64,000 nt of DNA from Halorussus halobius (GTDB taxonomy: Archaea > Halobacteriota > Halobacteria > Halobacteriales > Haladaptataceae). This document shows positions 43,207-51,313 of this stretch, one piece after another (the first letter of the stretch is position 1; each line of letters opens with the position of its first letter). Under the pieces are notes generated by a model that searched no databases, was not told where the DNA came from, and saw only the letters and a list, made by a program, of their open reading frames with translations. The translations under genes were made by a program, and so were the position numbers. Location: positions 372,001-436,000 of the forward strand of contig NZ_ML219773.1 of NCBI RefSeq assembly GCF_004765805.1, written 5' to 3'.

Positions 43207-44274
43207 ATGGACCGACGATTCGCACTCGCGCTCGCGGTGGTCGTCGCGCTGGCGGCGGTGCCAGCGCCGGTCGCCGCCCAAGAGACCAGGAGCGGCGGGA
43301 CCGTCACCGTCGAGGCCGACGAGACCGTCGACGGCGACCTCACGGCGTTCGGCGGGACGGTCGTGGTTCGGGGCACCGTCGACGGCAACCTGACTGCGGC
43401 CGCCGGCAACGTCCTCGTGGCGGGGCAGGTGAACGGCGACCTCGAAGCGTTCGCCGGCAACGTCCGCATCAACGGCACCGTGACCGGCGACGCCAGCGCG
43501 GTCGGCGGCAACGTCTTCCTCGACGAGGGCGGCCGGGTCGACGGCGCGCTGGAGGCCGGCGCGGGCAACGTCGTCGTCGAGGGCGAGGTCGGCGGCGACG
43601 CCCGACTCGGCGCCGAGACGGTGACGGTCGGGCCGAGCGCGGTGGTCGGGGGCGACCTCGCGTACGGTGGCGACCTCGACCTCGCCGACGGTGCCAGCGT
43701 CGCGGGTGAGGTCCGCGAGGAGTCGAACGTCAATCCCGACGTGGGGCCGGTCGGCGGCACCCTGCCCGGCTGGGTCTCGTGGGCGTACGGCCTGCTCGCG
43801 AACCTCGTCCTCGGCGCGATAGCGGTCCTCGCGTTCCCGCGCTTCTCCGACGGTCTGGCCGACCGGGTCGCGGGCGACCCGCTTCGCTCGGGCGGGGTCG
43901 GGTTGCTGTTGCTGGTCGGCGTTCCAGTCTTGCTCGTCCTGCTCGCGATCTCGCTGGTCGGCATCCCGCTCGCGCTGGTCGGCGCGTTCGCGTACGCGTT
44001 CGTGCTGTGGCTGGGCTACGTCTACGGCGCGTTCGCGGTCGGCACCCTGCTGCTCGGGCTCGCGGACGCCGCCAACCGGTGGCTGGCGCTGGCGGTCGGG
44101 CTCGTCGCCGTCTCGCTGGTCGGCATCGTGCCCGTCGTCGGCGGACTGGTCGAGTTCGCCGTCCTCCTGCTCGGGCTGGGCGCGCTCGCGCTCGGCGTCC
44201 GGAACCGCTACCGGGGCCGGCGGGCGAGCAGGGCGGGCGAGCCGTCCGACCTCGACTCCGGGGCGACGGCGTAG
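43207..44274 (+). CDS. bactofilin-like polymer-forming membrane protein
   Basis: This 355-aa protein has a Sec-type signal peptide (about 1-24, ending VAAQE). A right-handed beta-helix made of short repeats follows (about 30-165), in which VxGxV/DGDL turns recur every ~16-18 residues (GTVDGNLTAAAGNVLVAGQV and similar), the bactofilin pattern. Then come about four transmembrane helices (about 185-335) and a short charged tail. The polymer domain would face outside the cell. Divergent from rfcS. Confidence 0.82.
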   Translation: MDRRFALALAVVVALAAVPAPVAAQETRSGGTVTVEADETVDGDLTAFGGTVVVRGTVDGNLTAAAGNVLVAGQVNGDLEAFAGNVRINGTVTGDASAVGGNVFLDEGGRVDGALEAGAGNVVVEGEVGGDARLGAETVTVGPSAVVGGDLAYGGDLDLADGASVAGEVREESNVNPDVGPVGGTLPGWVSWAYGLLANLVLGAIAVLAFPRFSDGLADRVAGDPLRSGGVGLLLLVGVPVLLVLLAISLVGIPLALVGAFAYAFVLWLGYVYGAFAVGTLLLGLADAANRWLALAVGLVAVSLVGIVPVVGGLVEFAVLLLGLGALALGVRNRYRGRRASRAGEPSDLDSGATA

Positions 44275-44362
44275 CGATTCCCCCCGACCTGCGGCCCGCG
44301 TGGAGAAGCTGTTTTATCCGGCGCGTGCGGGCGCGACCTCGTGTCGCGCCCAACGCGCGAGG

Positions 44363-44448
44363 GACGAGCGAAGCGAGGAGGCTGGGGAGGTGTGAGGCCC
44401 GCGGTCGCGGCGCTGTGCGGTGTCTCATAGGTCTCGGCAGTAGCTAGC
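44363..44448 (+). repeat. dispersed repeat family 2, copy 2, with CAGTAGCTAGC tail
   Basis: GAGGCTGGGGAGGTGTGAGG is followed by GCGGTCGCGG and GCTGTGCGGTG, then CAGTAGCTAGC at 44438-44448. The same order, inverted, is seen at 50206-50370. It lies in the 349-nt gap (44275-44623) after the bactofilin-like gene, where no gene is seen; a GC-rich CGCGCGAG stretch precedes it. Confidence 0.6.
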
Positions 44449-44623
44449 TCGAACTGTCCGGTCGGCCCCGTCGCGTCTCCCCCGAGGAGTCACGAACATC
44501 GACAGTAGCCCGCTCACACCGCTACGACGGCGACGGACGACAGCGTGACGCGAGCGACTGTTTGAACCTGTGAGACGCCGCGACCCCGACACGCTTACCT
44601 CGCGCGCCGCGCAATCCTCCCTC

Positions 44624-45358
44624 ATGCACGTGACCGTCGAGGTCGTCGGCGAGGGGAGCCGCGACCTCGAAGTCGAGGACGCGACCTACGCCGACCTGCT
44701 CGCGGCGGTGGGCCTCAGCCCGCACGAGGCGTCGGTGATGGTCGACGGTCGCCCGGTGCCCGAGGACGAACCGGTCGAGGCCGACCACGTCAAAATCCTG
44801 CGGCTCATCAAGGGCGGGAGCGGAGCGAGCGACTTCGAGCGCGAGCGCGAGGGACTGGGCGTCTCGCGGCTCGACTTCGAGTTGCCCAACGCCGGGACCG
44901 GCCCGGACCCGCTGGCGCTCTCGGAGTTGGCGGCCGACCCGGACACCGACGCGGTGGTCGTGTTCTTCCAGCGCGACGACCGGTGTCGGAACTGCCGCCG
45001 GCAGGTCCAGGACGTGGCCGACCGGTACAGCGAGTTCCGCGAGCGGGACGCGGCGGTCGTGTCGATTCTCCCCGAGTCGAAGGCGACCGCCGAGGAGTGG
45101 CAGGAGCGGTACCACCTCCCGTTCGCGCTCGTGGCCGACGAGGGGAAGGACGTCGCCGCGGCCTACGGCCAGCCCACGCGGTTCGGCAAGTTGGGCGAGT
45201 TGAGCGACCTGCTCGGCCGGATGCCCCAGACCGCGATTCTGGACGCCCGGGACGGGCTCGAACTCCACGCGGTCCACCGTGGCGACTCGCCGGGCGACCG
45301 GCCCTCGGTCGACGACGTGCTGGCGATGGTCGACCGGCTGCTCGCCGACGAGGGATGA
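44624..45358 (+). CDS. SAMP2-like ubiquitin-fold modifier fused to a peroxiredoxin domain
   Basis: This 244-aa protein is an unusual fusion. Residues 1-65 are a complete SAMP2-type beta-grasp modifier starting MHVTVEVVGE and ending KILRLIKGG; in SAMP2 the same di-glycine is the C-terminus used for protein conjugation and tRNA thiolation. Here translation continues through SGASDFERE into a thioredoxin-fold peroxiredoxin-like domain (about 82-244) with the motif DDRCRNC (C121, C124). No in-frame start lies at the junction and alternative frames offer no nearby stop after GG, so this is not a simple frameshift. A protease such as a JAMM-type desampylase could release both parts. Confidence 0.85.
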   Translation: MHVTVEVVGEGSRDLEVEDATYADLLAAVGLSPHEASVMVDGRPVPEDEPVEADHVKILRLIKGGSGASDFEREREGLGVSRLDFELPNAGTGPDPLALSELAADPDTDAVVVFFQRDDRCRNCRRQVQDVADRYSEFRERDAAVVSILPESKATAEEWQERYHLPFALVADEGKDVAAAYGQPTRFGKLGELSDLLGRMPQTAILDARDGLELHAVHRGDSPGDRPSVDDVLAMVDRLLADEG

Positions 45359-45771
45359 GTCGAGCGGGCGGGACGGACGTCGCGGTCCGCGAGGCGACCG
45401 ATGAGGACCGACTCGGCGTCCGGCGGGTCCTCGACGCCGCGATGCTCGACGTGCGCGAGGACCTCCCGGCGCGAATCGCGGCCGGCGACGTGCTGGTCGC
45501 GACCGACGGGAGCACGCCGATTCTGGGCGCGCTCGTCCTCGTCGCCCGCGAGTCCGGCGCGCACGTCGACGCGGTCGCGGTCCGGCGCGCGCGGCGCGGG
45601 CGGGGCGTCGGCTCCGCGCTGGTCCGGGCAGCCGCCGAGCGCCGCGACCGACTGACCGCCGCGTTCGACCCGGACGTGCGCCCGTTCTACGAGTCGCTGG
45701 GGTTCGACGTCGAGCCGGTGACGTCGGAAGAAAATCGATTCCGGGGCACCTACGAGTCGGGGTCGCTCTGA
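45355..45771 (+). CDS. GNAT family N-acetyltransferase
   Basis: This 138-aa protein shows the acetyl-CoA-binding RRARRGRGVGSALV motif (R/Q-x-x-G-x-G/A) at about 78-91 and a C-terminal FYESLGFDVE strand. The substrate is unknown. The ATG overlaps the stop of the SAMP2 fusion gene by 4 nt, so the two are translated as an operon. A protein-modifying role alongside SAMP2 would be guesswork. Confidence 0.85.
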   Translation: MSRAGGTDVAVREATDEDRLGVRRVLDAAMLDVREDLPARIAAGDVLVATDGSTPILGALVLVARESGAHVDAVAVRRARRGRGVGSALVRAAAERRDRLTAAFDPDVRPFYESLGFDVEPVTSEENRFRGTYESGSL

Positions 45772-45778
45772 AGACGGC

Positions 45779-47197
45779 TCACACCAGCGGCTCGACCAGT
45801 TCCCGCCCGGCGTCCAGCAGCGTCTCGACGCGCTCGGCGCTGTCGGCCTCGGCGTAGACTCGCATCTTCGGCTCGGTCCCGCTCGGGCGCACGAGGAGCC
45901 ACGACCCGTCTTCGAGCAGAATCTTGAAGCCGTCCGTGTCGTTGACGCGGTCGACGCGCTCGCCCGCCACTTCCTCGGGCAGGTCGGCTTCGAGGTCGGC
46001 GAGGACCGGCTCCTTCCGGTCGTCGGGGCAGTCGACGCTCAGCTTCGACTGGTGTATCTCGCCGAACTCGTCGAGTAGCGCGTCCACGCGGTCGTCGAAC
46101 GAGCGCTCGCTCTCCATCTTGGCGGCCAGCACCGCCATCAGCACGCCGTCCTTCTCGCGGTTGTGGCCCCGGATGGAGAACCCGCCGGACTCCTCGCCGC
46201 CGACGAGCGCGTCGTGGTCGCCCATCGCCTCGGCGACCCACTTGTAGCCGACCGGCGTCTCGATTACCTCCTCGCCGTGGGCCTCCGCGACCCGGTCGAC
46301 GAGGAACGTGGTCGAGACGGTCCGGACGGCGGGGCCCGAGTCGTCTTCGAGCAGGTAGTCGTACGCCGCCGCGAAGAAGAGGTTCTCGTCGAGGAATCCG
46401 CGCTCGGGCGTGACCACCGCAATGCGGTCGGCGTCGCCGTCGTTGGCGACGCCGAGGTCGGCGTCCTCCTCGCGGACCGTCTCGACGAGGTCTTGGAGGT
46501 TCTCTTCGCTGGGCTCGGGGTTGGTCCCGCCGAACTCGGGGTCCTGCTCGCACCGAAGCCGCACGACCTCGGCCCCGGCGTGTTCGAGGAGTTCGTCGGT
46601 GAACCCCCGACCGGAGCCGTGCATCGCGTCGTAGACGACTTCGAGGCCCTCGAAATCCGGGTCCGACGGCGGGTCGGCCGTCTCGTCCGGGCTCACGCCG
46701 AGCAGGTCGTAGACGTGGTCGCCGTACGACCGCATGAAATCGGCGTCGTCGATGGTTCCCCACTCGCTCTCGTCGAGCGCGCGCGGCTCGGCGATGCGGG
46801 CCATTATCTCGTCGGTGACCGCGGGCAGGGCGGGCGCGGCGTCGTGGGGGAAGAACTTCACGCCGTTGTACTCGGGCGGGTTGTGGCTGGCCGACACGAT
46901 GAGCGCGCCCGCCAACTCGCGGTCGGCGACGGCCCAGACCGCCAGCGGCGTGGGACAGTCCCGCCGGGAGATGAGCGCGTCGAAGCCGTTGGCCGCCAGC
47001 ACGCGACACAACTGCTCGGCGAACCCCCGCGAGGTCTCGCGGGCGTCGTAGCCGACCGCCACGGTCCCGCCGTCGCGGTCCTCGACCTCCCGCAGGTAGT
47101 CGGCCACCGCCTGCCCGACCATCCGGACGCGCGGGGCGGTGAACTCGTCCAGCGTCGCTCGCCAGCCGTCGGTTCCGAACGAGATCGGCGTCTCCAT
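45779..47197 (-). CDS. phosphoglucomutase/phosphomannomutase family protein
   Basis: This 472-aa phosphohexomutase has the catalytic phosphoserine S104 in VSASHNPPEYNG, the metal-binding DGDADR loop, the sugar-binding GGEESGG loop and the phosphate-binding RPSGTEPK near the C-terminus. It interconverts hexose 1- and 6-phosphates; glucose, mannose or glucosamine specificity cannot be told. ATG 47197 begins METPISFGTDGWR. It is convergent with the GNAT gene. Confidence 0.93.
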   Translation of the reverse strand: METPISFGTDGWRATLDEFTAPRVRMVGQAVADYLREVEDRDGGTVAVGYDARETSRGFAEQLCRVLAANGFDALISRRDCPTPLAVWAVADRELAGALIVSASHNPPEYNGVKFFPHDAAPALPAVTDEIMARIAEPRALDESEWGTIDDADFMRSYGDHVYDLLGVSPDETADPPSDPDFEGLEVVYDAMHGSGRGFTDELLEHAGAEVVRLRCEQDPEFGGTNPEPSEENLQDLVETVREEDADLGVANDGDADRIAVVTPERGFLDENLFFAAAYDYLLEDDSGPAVRTVSTTFLVDRVAEAHGEEVIETPVGYKWVAEAMGDHDALVGGEESGGFSIRGHNREKDGVLMAVLAAKMESERSFDDRVDALLDEFGEIHQSKLSVDCPDDRKEPVLADLEADLPEEVAGERVDRVNDTDGFKILLEDGSWLLVRPSGTEPKMRVYAEADSAERVETLLDAGRELVEPLV

Positions 47198-47369
47198 GTC
47201 GCTACCGTCTCCGCGAGCGCCGAAAAAACCACTGTGTGTCCCGTCGGCACGGGGCGGTCGCCCGGCGGACTCGGTGTCGTCGGAACCCGGGCCGCGCCAC
47301 TGTTCGAGCGGGCCCGGGAATTCGATTCCGGAAACTGTTATTCGGTTGAGCACGCTACGTCGAACCACG

Positions 47370-47993
47370 ATGAGCAGAACGCCAGTCGTGGCCGCGCTCT
47401 CCGGAAGCATGCGCGACGACAGTTACACCCGGACCGCGCTCGGGCACGTCCTCGACGCGGCGTCCGAGCGGGGTGCCGACACGGAACTCCTCGACGTGCG
47501 CGAGTACGACCTGCCGGTGTTCGACCCCGACGACGACGAACCGCCGGCCGCGACCGAACTCAAGCGGAAGCTACGCGAGGCCGACGTCGTGGTGTGGGGC
47601 AGCCCCGTGTACCACGGCTCGTACTCGGCAGCGTTCCGGAACGTCCACGACTACTGTGGCTTCGACGAGTACGAGGACACCACGGTCGGACTGCTGGCGA
47701 GCGCCGGCGGCGGTACGTTCGCCAGCACGCTCGACCACATGCGAATCACCGCCCGCGGCGTCCACGCGTGGGTGTTGCCCCATCAGGTCGGCATCCGGAA
47801 CGCGCGGGACAAGATCGAGGGCGGCGAGATACGCGACGACGACATCGCCGACCGCGTCCGGAAACTGGGCGAACAGGCGGTCGAGTACGCCTTCATCGAC
47901 CCCGACGTGAGCGCGCCCGAGGCCGGAGCCGAGGGGGACGCCCGGACGGACGGGCGGGAAGCCGACGCGGACGGACAGGACGCCCACGAGTGA
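47370..47993 (+). CDS. NAD(P)H-dependent FMN reductase
   Basis: This 207-aa flavodoxin-like reductase begins with the phosphate-binding loop ALSGSMRDDSYTR. The FMN-site segment WGSPVYHGSYSAAFRN and ASAGGGTFAST follow. The last 25 residues are a disordered acidic tail. Members reduce FMN, quinones or azo compounds. It is followed 3 nt later by an SDR, so the pair may be co-expressed. Confidence 0.9.
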   Translation: MSRTPVVAALSGSMRDDSYTRTALGHVLDAASERGADTELLDVREYDLPVFDPDDDEPPAATELKRKLREADVVVWGSPVYHGSYSAAFRNVHDYCGFDEYEDTTVGLLASAGGGTFASTLDHMRITARGVHAWVLPHQVGIRNARDKIEGGEIRDDDIADRVRKLGEQAVEYAFIDPDVSAPEAGAEGDARTDGREADADGQDAHE

Positions 47994-47996
47994 GCG

Positions 47997-48959
47997 ATGG
48001 GCCTCACCGTCCTCGTCACGGGCGCGACCAGCGGCATCGGCCGCGAGGCGGCCCTCCGGTTCGCCGAGCGGGGCGCGACGGTGCTGTTGACCGGCCGGGA
48101 CCGCGGGGCCGGCGAGGCGGTCCTGTCGGCGGTCCGGGACGCCCATCCCGACGCCGGCGGCTCGTTCTACCGGGTCGACTTCGCGGACCTCGGCGCGGTC
48201 CGGGAACTCGCCCGCGAGGTTCGGGCCGAGCACGACCGCCTCGACGTACTGGCGAACAACGCGGGAACGTCGCTGAGCGAGCGACGCACGACCGCGGCCG
48301 GCATCGAGGGCGGACCCGACGGCGGCGTCGAACGCACCTTCGCGGTCAACCACCTCGCGCCGTTCCTGCTCACGAACCTGCTCGCCCCGCTCTTGCGCGC
48401 GACCGCGGCCGCCGGCGACCGAAGCGCGGAGTCCCGGGACGGAGGCCCTGCGCGGATCGTCACGACGGCCAGCGGCCTCCACGAGAACGGCTCGCTGTCG
48501 GACCTCGACGCCGTGGTCCGTGGCGAGAGCTTCGACGGACTCGACGCCTACGCCGACTCCAAGCTGGCGAACGTGCTGTTCACCGTCGAACTCGCCGAGC
48601 GACTCGACGGGACCGGGGTCACGGCTAACTGCTTCCATCCGGGCTGGCTCCCCCACACCGGGCTCGTCCGGAACGCCACGGGCTTCTCGCGGCTGTTCAC
48701 CGGCGCGGCGTCGCTGGTCGCCCGCGTCGCGCCCGTGGGGCCGTTCGAGTCGGTCGCGGGGGCCGCCGACGCGCTGGTCCACCTCGCCACGAGTCCCGGG
48801 GTCGCGGGCGTTTCGGGCGCGTACTTCGACCGAAAAGAGCGGGCGACGCCGGCCGGCGTGACTGGCGACGCCGCCCTCCGCGAGCGGCTCTGGACCCGGA
48901 GCGCCGAACTCGTCGGGCTCCCGTCCTCGGTGCCAGCGGGCGACCCGATGCGCGAGTAA
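47997..48959 (+). CDS. short-chain dehydrogenase/reductase
   Basis: This 320-aa SDR has NAD(P)-binding TGATSGIG at 8-15, NNAG at 87-90, and catalytic S159, Y185 and K189 (YADSK). The length and the FNVNHLAPF-like AVNHLAPFLLTN segment resemble retinol dehydrogenase/WWOX-type SDRs. The substrate is unknown. It begins 3 nt after the FMN reductase. Confidence 0.92.
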   Translation: MGLTVLVTGATSGIGREAALRFAERGATVLLTGRDRGAGEAVLSAVRDAHPDAGGSFYRVDFADLGAVRELAREVRAEHDRLDVLANNAGTSLSERRTTAAGIEGGPDGGVERTFAVNHLAPFLLTNLLAPLLRATAAAGDRSAESRDGGPARIVTTASGLHENGSLSDLDAVVRGESFDGLDAYADSKLANVLFTVELAERLDGTGVTANCFHPGWLPHTGLVRNATGFSRLFTGAASLVARVAPVGPFESVAGAADALVHLATSPGVAGVSGAYFDRKERATPAGVTGDAALRERLWTRSAELVGLPSSVPAGDPMRE

Positions 48960-49004
48960 CCGGCCCGGGTGACCCGCTGGCCGAGCGACGGCCTCGGGAA
49001 TCGG

Positions 49005-49280
49005 TCACTCGAACCGGTCGGGCGGCGTCCCCGCGTCGCTGTCGACCAGTCGCTCCTTCCCGGCCCGCGTGAGCCGTTTGACCTCGTACTCGCGGGACAT
49101 CGCGGCCGACCTCGAGTCGAACGCTTCGACGTGGACCAGTTCCACCGGCGTCCGGCCGCGCGTGTACTTCGCGCCCTCGCCCCGGTCGTGTTCGCGGACG
49201 CGGCGCTCGACGTCGGTGGTGTAGCCCGTGTAAAAACTGCCGTCGACGCATTCGACGACGTAGACCCAGTGGCCCGGCAC
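49005..49280 (-). CDS. GIY-YIG domain nuclease-like protein (UPF0213/YhbQ type)
   Basis: This 91-aa stand-alone GIY-YIG domain has WVYVVECVDGSFYTGYT (the GIY...YIG pair appears as VYV...TGY), with the conserved Arg and Glu in DVERRVREHD and SREYEVKRL. It belongs to the small YhbQ-like group, which has DNA structure-specific nuclease activity in some members. It is convergent with the SDR. Confidence 0.92.
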   Translation of the reverse strand: MPGHWVYVVECVDGSFYTGYTTDVERRVREHDRGEGAKYTRGRTPVELVHVEAFDSRSAAMSREYEVKRLTRAGKERLVDSDAGTPPDRFE

Positions 49281-49332
49281 GCCTCGAAGGTTCGTCCCGT
49301 GTTTCTTGTACGTTCGGTTCTCCGGCTCGCGG

Positions 49333-49494
49333 CTACGCTCGCGGCTCGCCGGTCCGCTCGCGCGCGACTTCCGCGATTCCGGCGTTCGCGGAGCACGAGG
49401 GGCACGCCTTCAGCCGGCCGCCCTCGTCGGCGAACACGCGCGCGAACTTGTCCGACACGTGCGAACCGCAATGGTCACACTCTGGCATTGGCAT
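49333..49494 (-). CDS. tiny zinc-ribbon protein (DUF7563-like)
   Basis: This 53-aa protein (51 from the inner ATG at 49488) has CDHC near the N-terminus and CPSC about 22 residues later, one complete Cys4 ribbon, linked by HVSDKFARVFADEGG. It resembles the DUF7563 group of haloarchaeal mini-proteins, from memory. A TATA box and an inverted repeat sit just upstream, both strengthening the call. Confidence 0.75.
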   Translation of the reverse strand: MPMPECDHCGSHVSDKFARVFADEGGRLKACPSCSANAGIAEVARERTGEPRA

Positions 49495-49498
49495 TCAG

Positions 49499-49530
49499 CT
49501 GGCGGGGCTCCCGCCAGTGGCAAAATATTT
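49499..49530 (-). promoter_or_regulatory. promoter with perfect inverted repeat
   Basis: AAATATTTTG (minus strand, 49521-49530) is the likely TATA box of the tiny zinc-ribbon gene. CTGGCGGG-GCT-CCCGCCAG (49499-49517) is a perfect 8-bp inverted repeat between that box and the start codon, an operator-like position where the gene's own product could bind. Confidence 0.5.
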
Positions 49531-49873
49531 GTCCCGATAGACTAAAAATCCTTCTCAAATCCGATTCTCAGTTCTCTAAAACTGAAACAACGTTTTTGTA
49601 CCCTCGGTCCAAAGCATGAAGGATTGACAGTGTTTCTCACCCGAGACGAACCGACCGCTCGTGAGATGCGACACGACTCGTCACGCTCCCCGAACGCGCG
49701 TCCGTCGACCGGAATCCAACCGCGATTTCCCCTCACTGGGTGTTCTCCGAACCCTGTGGCGCGCCTCTCGGAACTGCTGGCACACAACTCGATTGTATTT
49801 ATAACTTTTGGCTGTCGGCATAGATGACCACGGACCGACCGACACTGGGCCGCTCTCCTGAAAATTTGAGAAG
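49531..49873. other. gap without a recognised gene
   Basis: The stretch is less GC-rich than its surroundings and has open frames on both strands (49542-49787 minus, 49624-49827 plus), but none has haloarchaeal composition or motifs. It contains short T- and A-rich runs near 49540-49600. Confidence 0.4.
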
Positions 49874-49880
49874 CTTTATT
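49874..49880 (+). promoter_or_regulatory. TATA box of the histone-fold-like gene
   Basis: CTTTATT lies 27-33 nt before the ATG at 49907, a near-leaderless spacing. Confidence 0.55.
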
Positions 49881-49906
49881 AGGGGTGGACGGAAAGACAA
49901 ACCCGT

Positions 49907-50074
49907 ATGGCAGACCTCATCGTCAAAGCCGCCGTGAAGGACGCACTGGACGACAAGAACGTCGCGTCGGACTTCTACGACGCTCTCGACGACCGCGTCG
50001 ACGAGCTCCTCGACGAGGCCGCCCGCCGCGCCGAGGCCAACGACCGAAAGACCGTCCAGCCCCGCGACCTCTGA
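49907..50074 (+). CDS. histone-fold-like mini-protein (DUF1931-like)
   Basis: This 55-aa protein is predicted to be mostly helical (MADLIVKAAVKDAL...FYDALDDRVDELLDEAARRA) and ends NDRKTVQPRDL. The end resembles the histone-fold signature in which an Arg-Lys-Thr-(V/I) strand precedes a final Asp, and the short length and layout recall DUF1931-type histone-fold proteins. DNA binding is likely for that group but not shown here. It has its own promoter. Confidence 0.75.
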   Translation: MADLIVKAAVKDALDDKNVASDFYDALDDRVDELLDEAARRAEANDRKTVQPRDL

Positions 50075-50205
50075 ATTCGGGACGCCAGTAGACGGCACCG
50101 TTCCTTTTATCGCACCGCCGATGAGGTAGCCGATGGCTCGTTCTCCGTCGGGAGTCGATGGTGTCGAGACGGCTGTAGACTGTGAGAAGCGGTAGTACTC
50201 CGGCC

Positions 50206-50266
50206 GCTAGCTACTGGTCGTATTTTGGGCGCTAGCTACTGGTGATACTCCCGACGCTAGCTACTG
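50206..50266. repeat. 25-bp tandem repeat, 3 units
   Basis: GCTAGCTACTG recurs at 50206, 50231 and 50256, an exact 25-nt period; the first two units share GCTAGCTACTGGT and the third diverges after GCTAGCTACTG. Its reverse complement CAGTAGCTAGC follows repeat family 2 at 44438, and family 2 lies next to it here as well. It is thus probably an amplified tail of that element. Confidence 0.75.
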
Positions 50267-50282
50267 CTTGAGCCAGTGAGTG

Positions 50283-50370
50283 ACCGCACAGCACCGCACC
50301 GCGACCGTGCTGCGACCGCACCGCACAGCACCACACCGCGACCGCGAGCCTCAGGCCTCCCCAACCGCGA
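50283..50370 (-). repeat. dispersed repeat family 2, copy 3
   Basis: Read on the minus strand, GGTTGGGGAGGCCTGAGGC is followed by CGCGGTCGCGG and GCTGTGCGGTGCGG. Between it and rpiA are a GC-rich palindromic run (CTGGCGC...GCGCCAG, near 50380) and CGCGCGCG-type sequence. This is the inverted counterpart of the copies at 4262 and 44363. The whole 50075-50520 gap has no gene. Confidence 0.55.
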
Positions 50371-50520
50371 CGAGGGCGCTGGCGCACTCGCGCCAGCGCC
50401 CTCGCCGCCCTCGCGCGCGAGCAACGCGCGCGCCAACGCGGGGATTGAGTCGAAGTCGAGAGCAATCGCGAGTGTTCGGTGAGCCGTCGCGTTCGAAGCG
50501 TCCCCGCATCGGTCCCGCGG

Positions 50521-51207
50521 TCAGAACGTCCGCACGTCCACGCCCGACTCGGTCCCGACGTGGACCGCGTCGGCTATCCCGACGAACAGACCGTGCTCGA
50601 CCGCGCCGGGAATCCCCGCGAGGTCGGCCGCGAGGTCGGCCGGACGCGGAATCTCGCCGAAGTCGCAGTCGAGGACGAGGTTGCCGTTGTCGGTCACGAC
50701 CGGCCCGTCCTTGCGCTCGGCGGCCCGGAGCTCGGGGGTCCCGCCCAGCGCCCGCACCGCGTCGGCGGCGGTGGTCCGGGCGTCGGGCAACACCTCCACC
50801 GGCACGGGGTGGTCGAGCCGGTCGGCAGCCTTGCTCGGGTCGGCGACCACGAGCAGGCGGTCGGCGGCAGCGTCGACTAGCTTCTCGCGGGCGTGGGCCG
50901 CGCCGCCGCCCTTCACGAGGTGCGGGCCCGAGAACTGGTCGGCCCCGTCGATGGCGAGGTCGACCGACTCGGCCGCGTCGAGCGCGGTGAGGGGGACGCC
51001 GACCTCCAGCGCGAGCGCCCGCGACTGGTAGGAGGTCGGAACCCCGCGCACGTCGAGGCCGGCGTCGACCCGCCGGCCGAGTTCCCGGATGGCGTGGGCC
51101 GCGGTCGACCCCGTGCCGAGCCCGACGACCGCGCCGTCGTCGACCGCCTCGGCCGCGCTCTCGCCCGCCGCGCGCTTCGCCGCGTCGCTTCCGTCCGAGG
51201 TCTTCAT
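50521..51207 (-). CDS. rpiA: ribose 5-phosphate isomerase A
   Basis: This 228-aa RpiA interconverts ribose 5-phosphate and ribulose 5-phosphate. Conserved motifs are [14 protein letters not shown] (substrate phosphate loop), DGADQF with the catalytic Asp pair, and [13 protein letters not shown] with the catalytic Lys/Glu segment. Length matches the family. ATG 51207 begins [12 protein letters not shown]; the upstream extension is not conserved in character. It is divergent from the ABC ATPase gene. Confidence 0.95.
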   Translation of the reverse strand: MKTSDGSDAAKRAAGESAAEAVDDGAVVGLGTGSTAAHAIRELGRRVDAGLDVRGVPTSYQSRALALEVGVPLTALDAAESVDLAIDGADQFSGPHLVKGGGAAHAREKLVDAAADRLLVVADPSKAADRLDHPVPVEVLPDARTTAADAVRALGGTPELRAAERKDGPVVTDNGNLVLDCDFGEIPRPADLAADLAGIPGAVEHGLFVGIADAVHVGTESGVDVRTF

Positions 51208-51313
51208 GGGTCGCTCTCGGAGGCGAGGGACCAAAAGGGTGGGCGGGTCGGTCGCGAGGTCCGGCGGGTCGGACGCCAGCGTTTTGGCGCTGCTCGGCGT
51301 ATCCCGGGGGACG

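Noticed and set aside
49542..49827. Two small ORFs on opposite strands in the gap before the histone-fold-like gene
   Set aside because: Basic, Ser-rich translations without haloarchaeal composition, promoter or motif.
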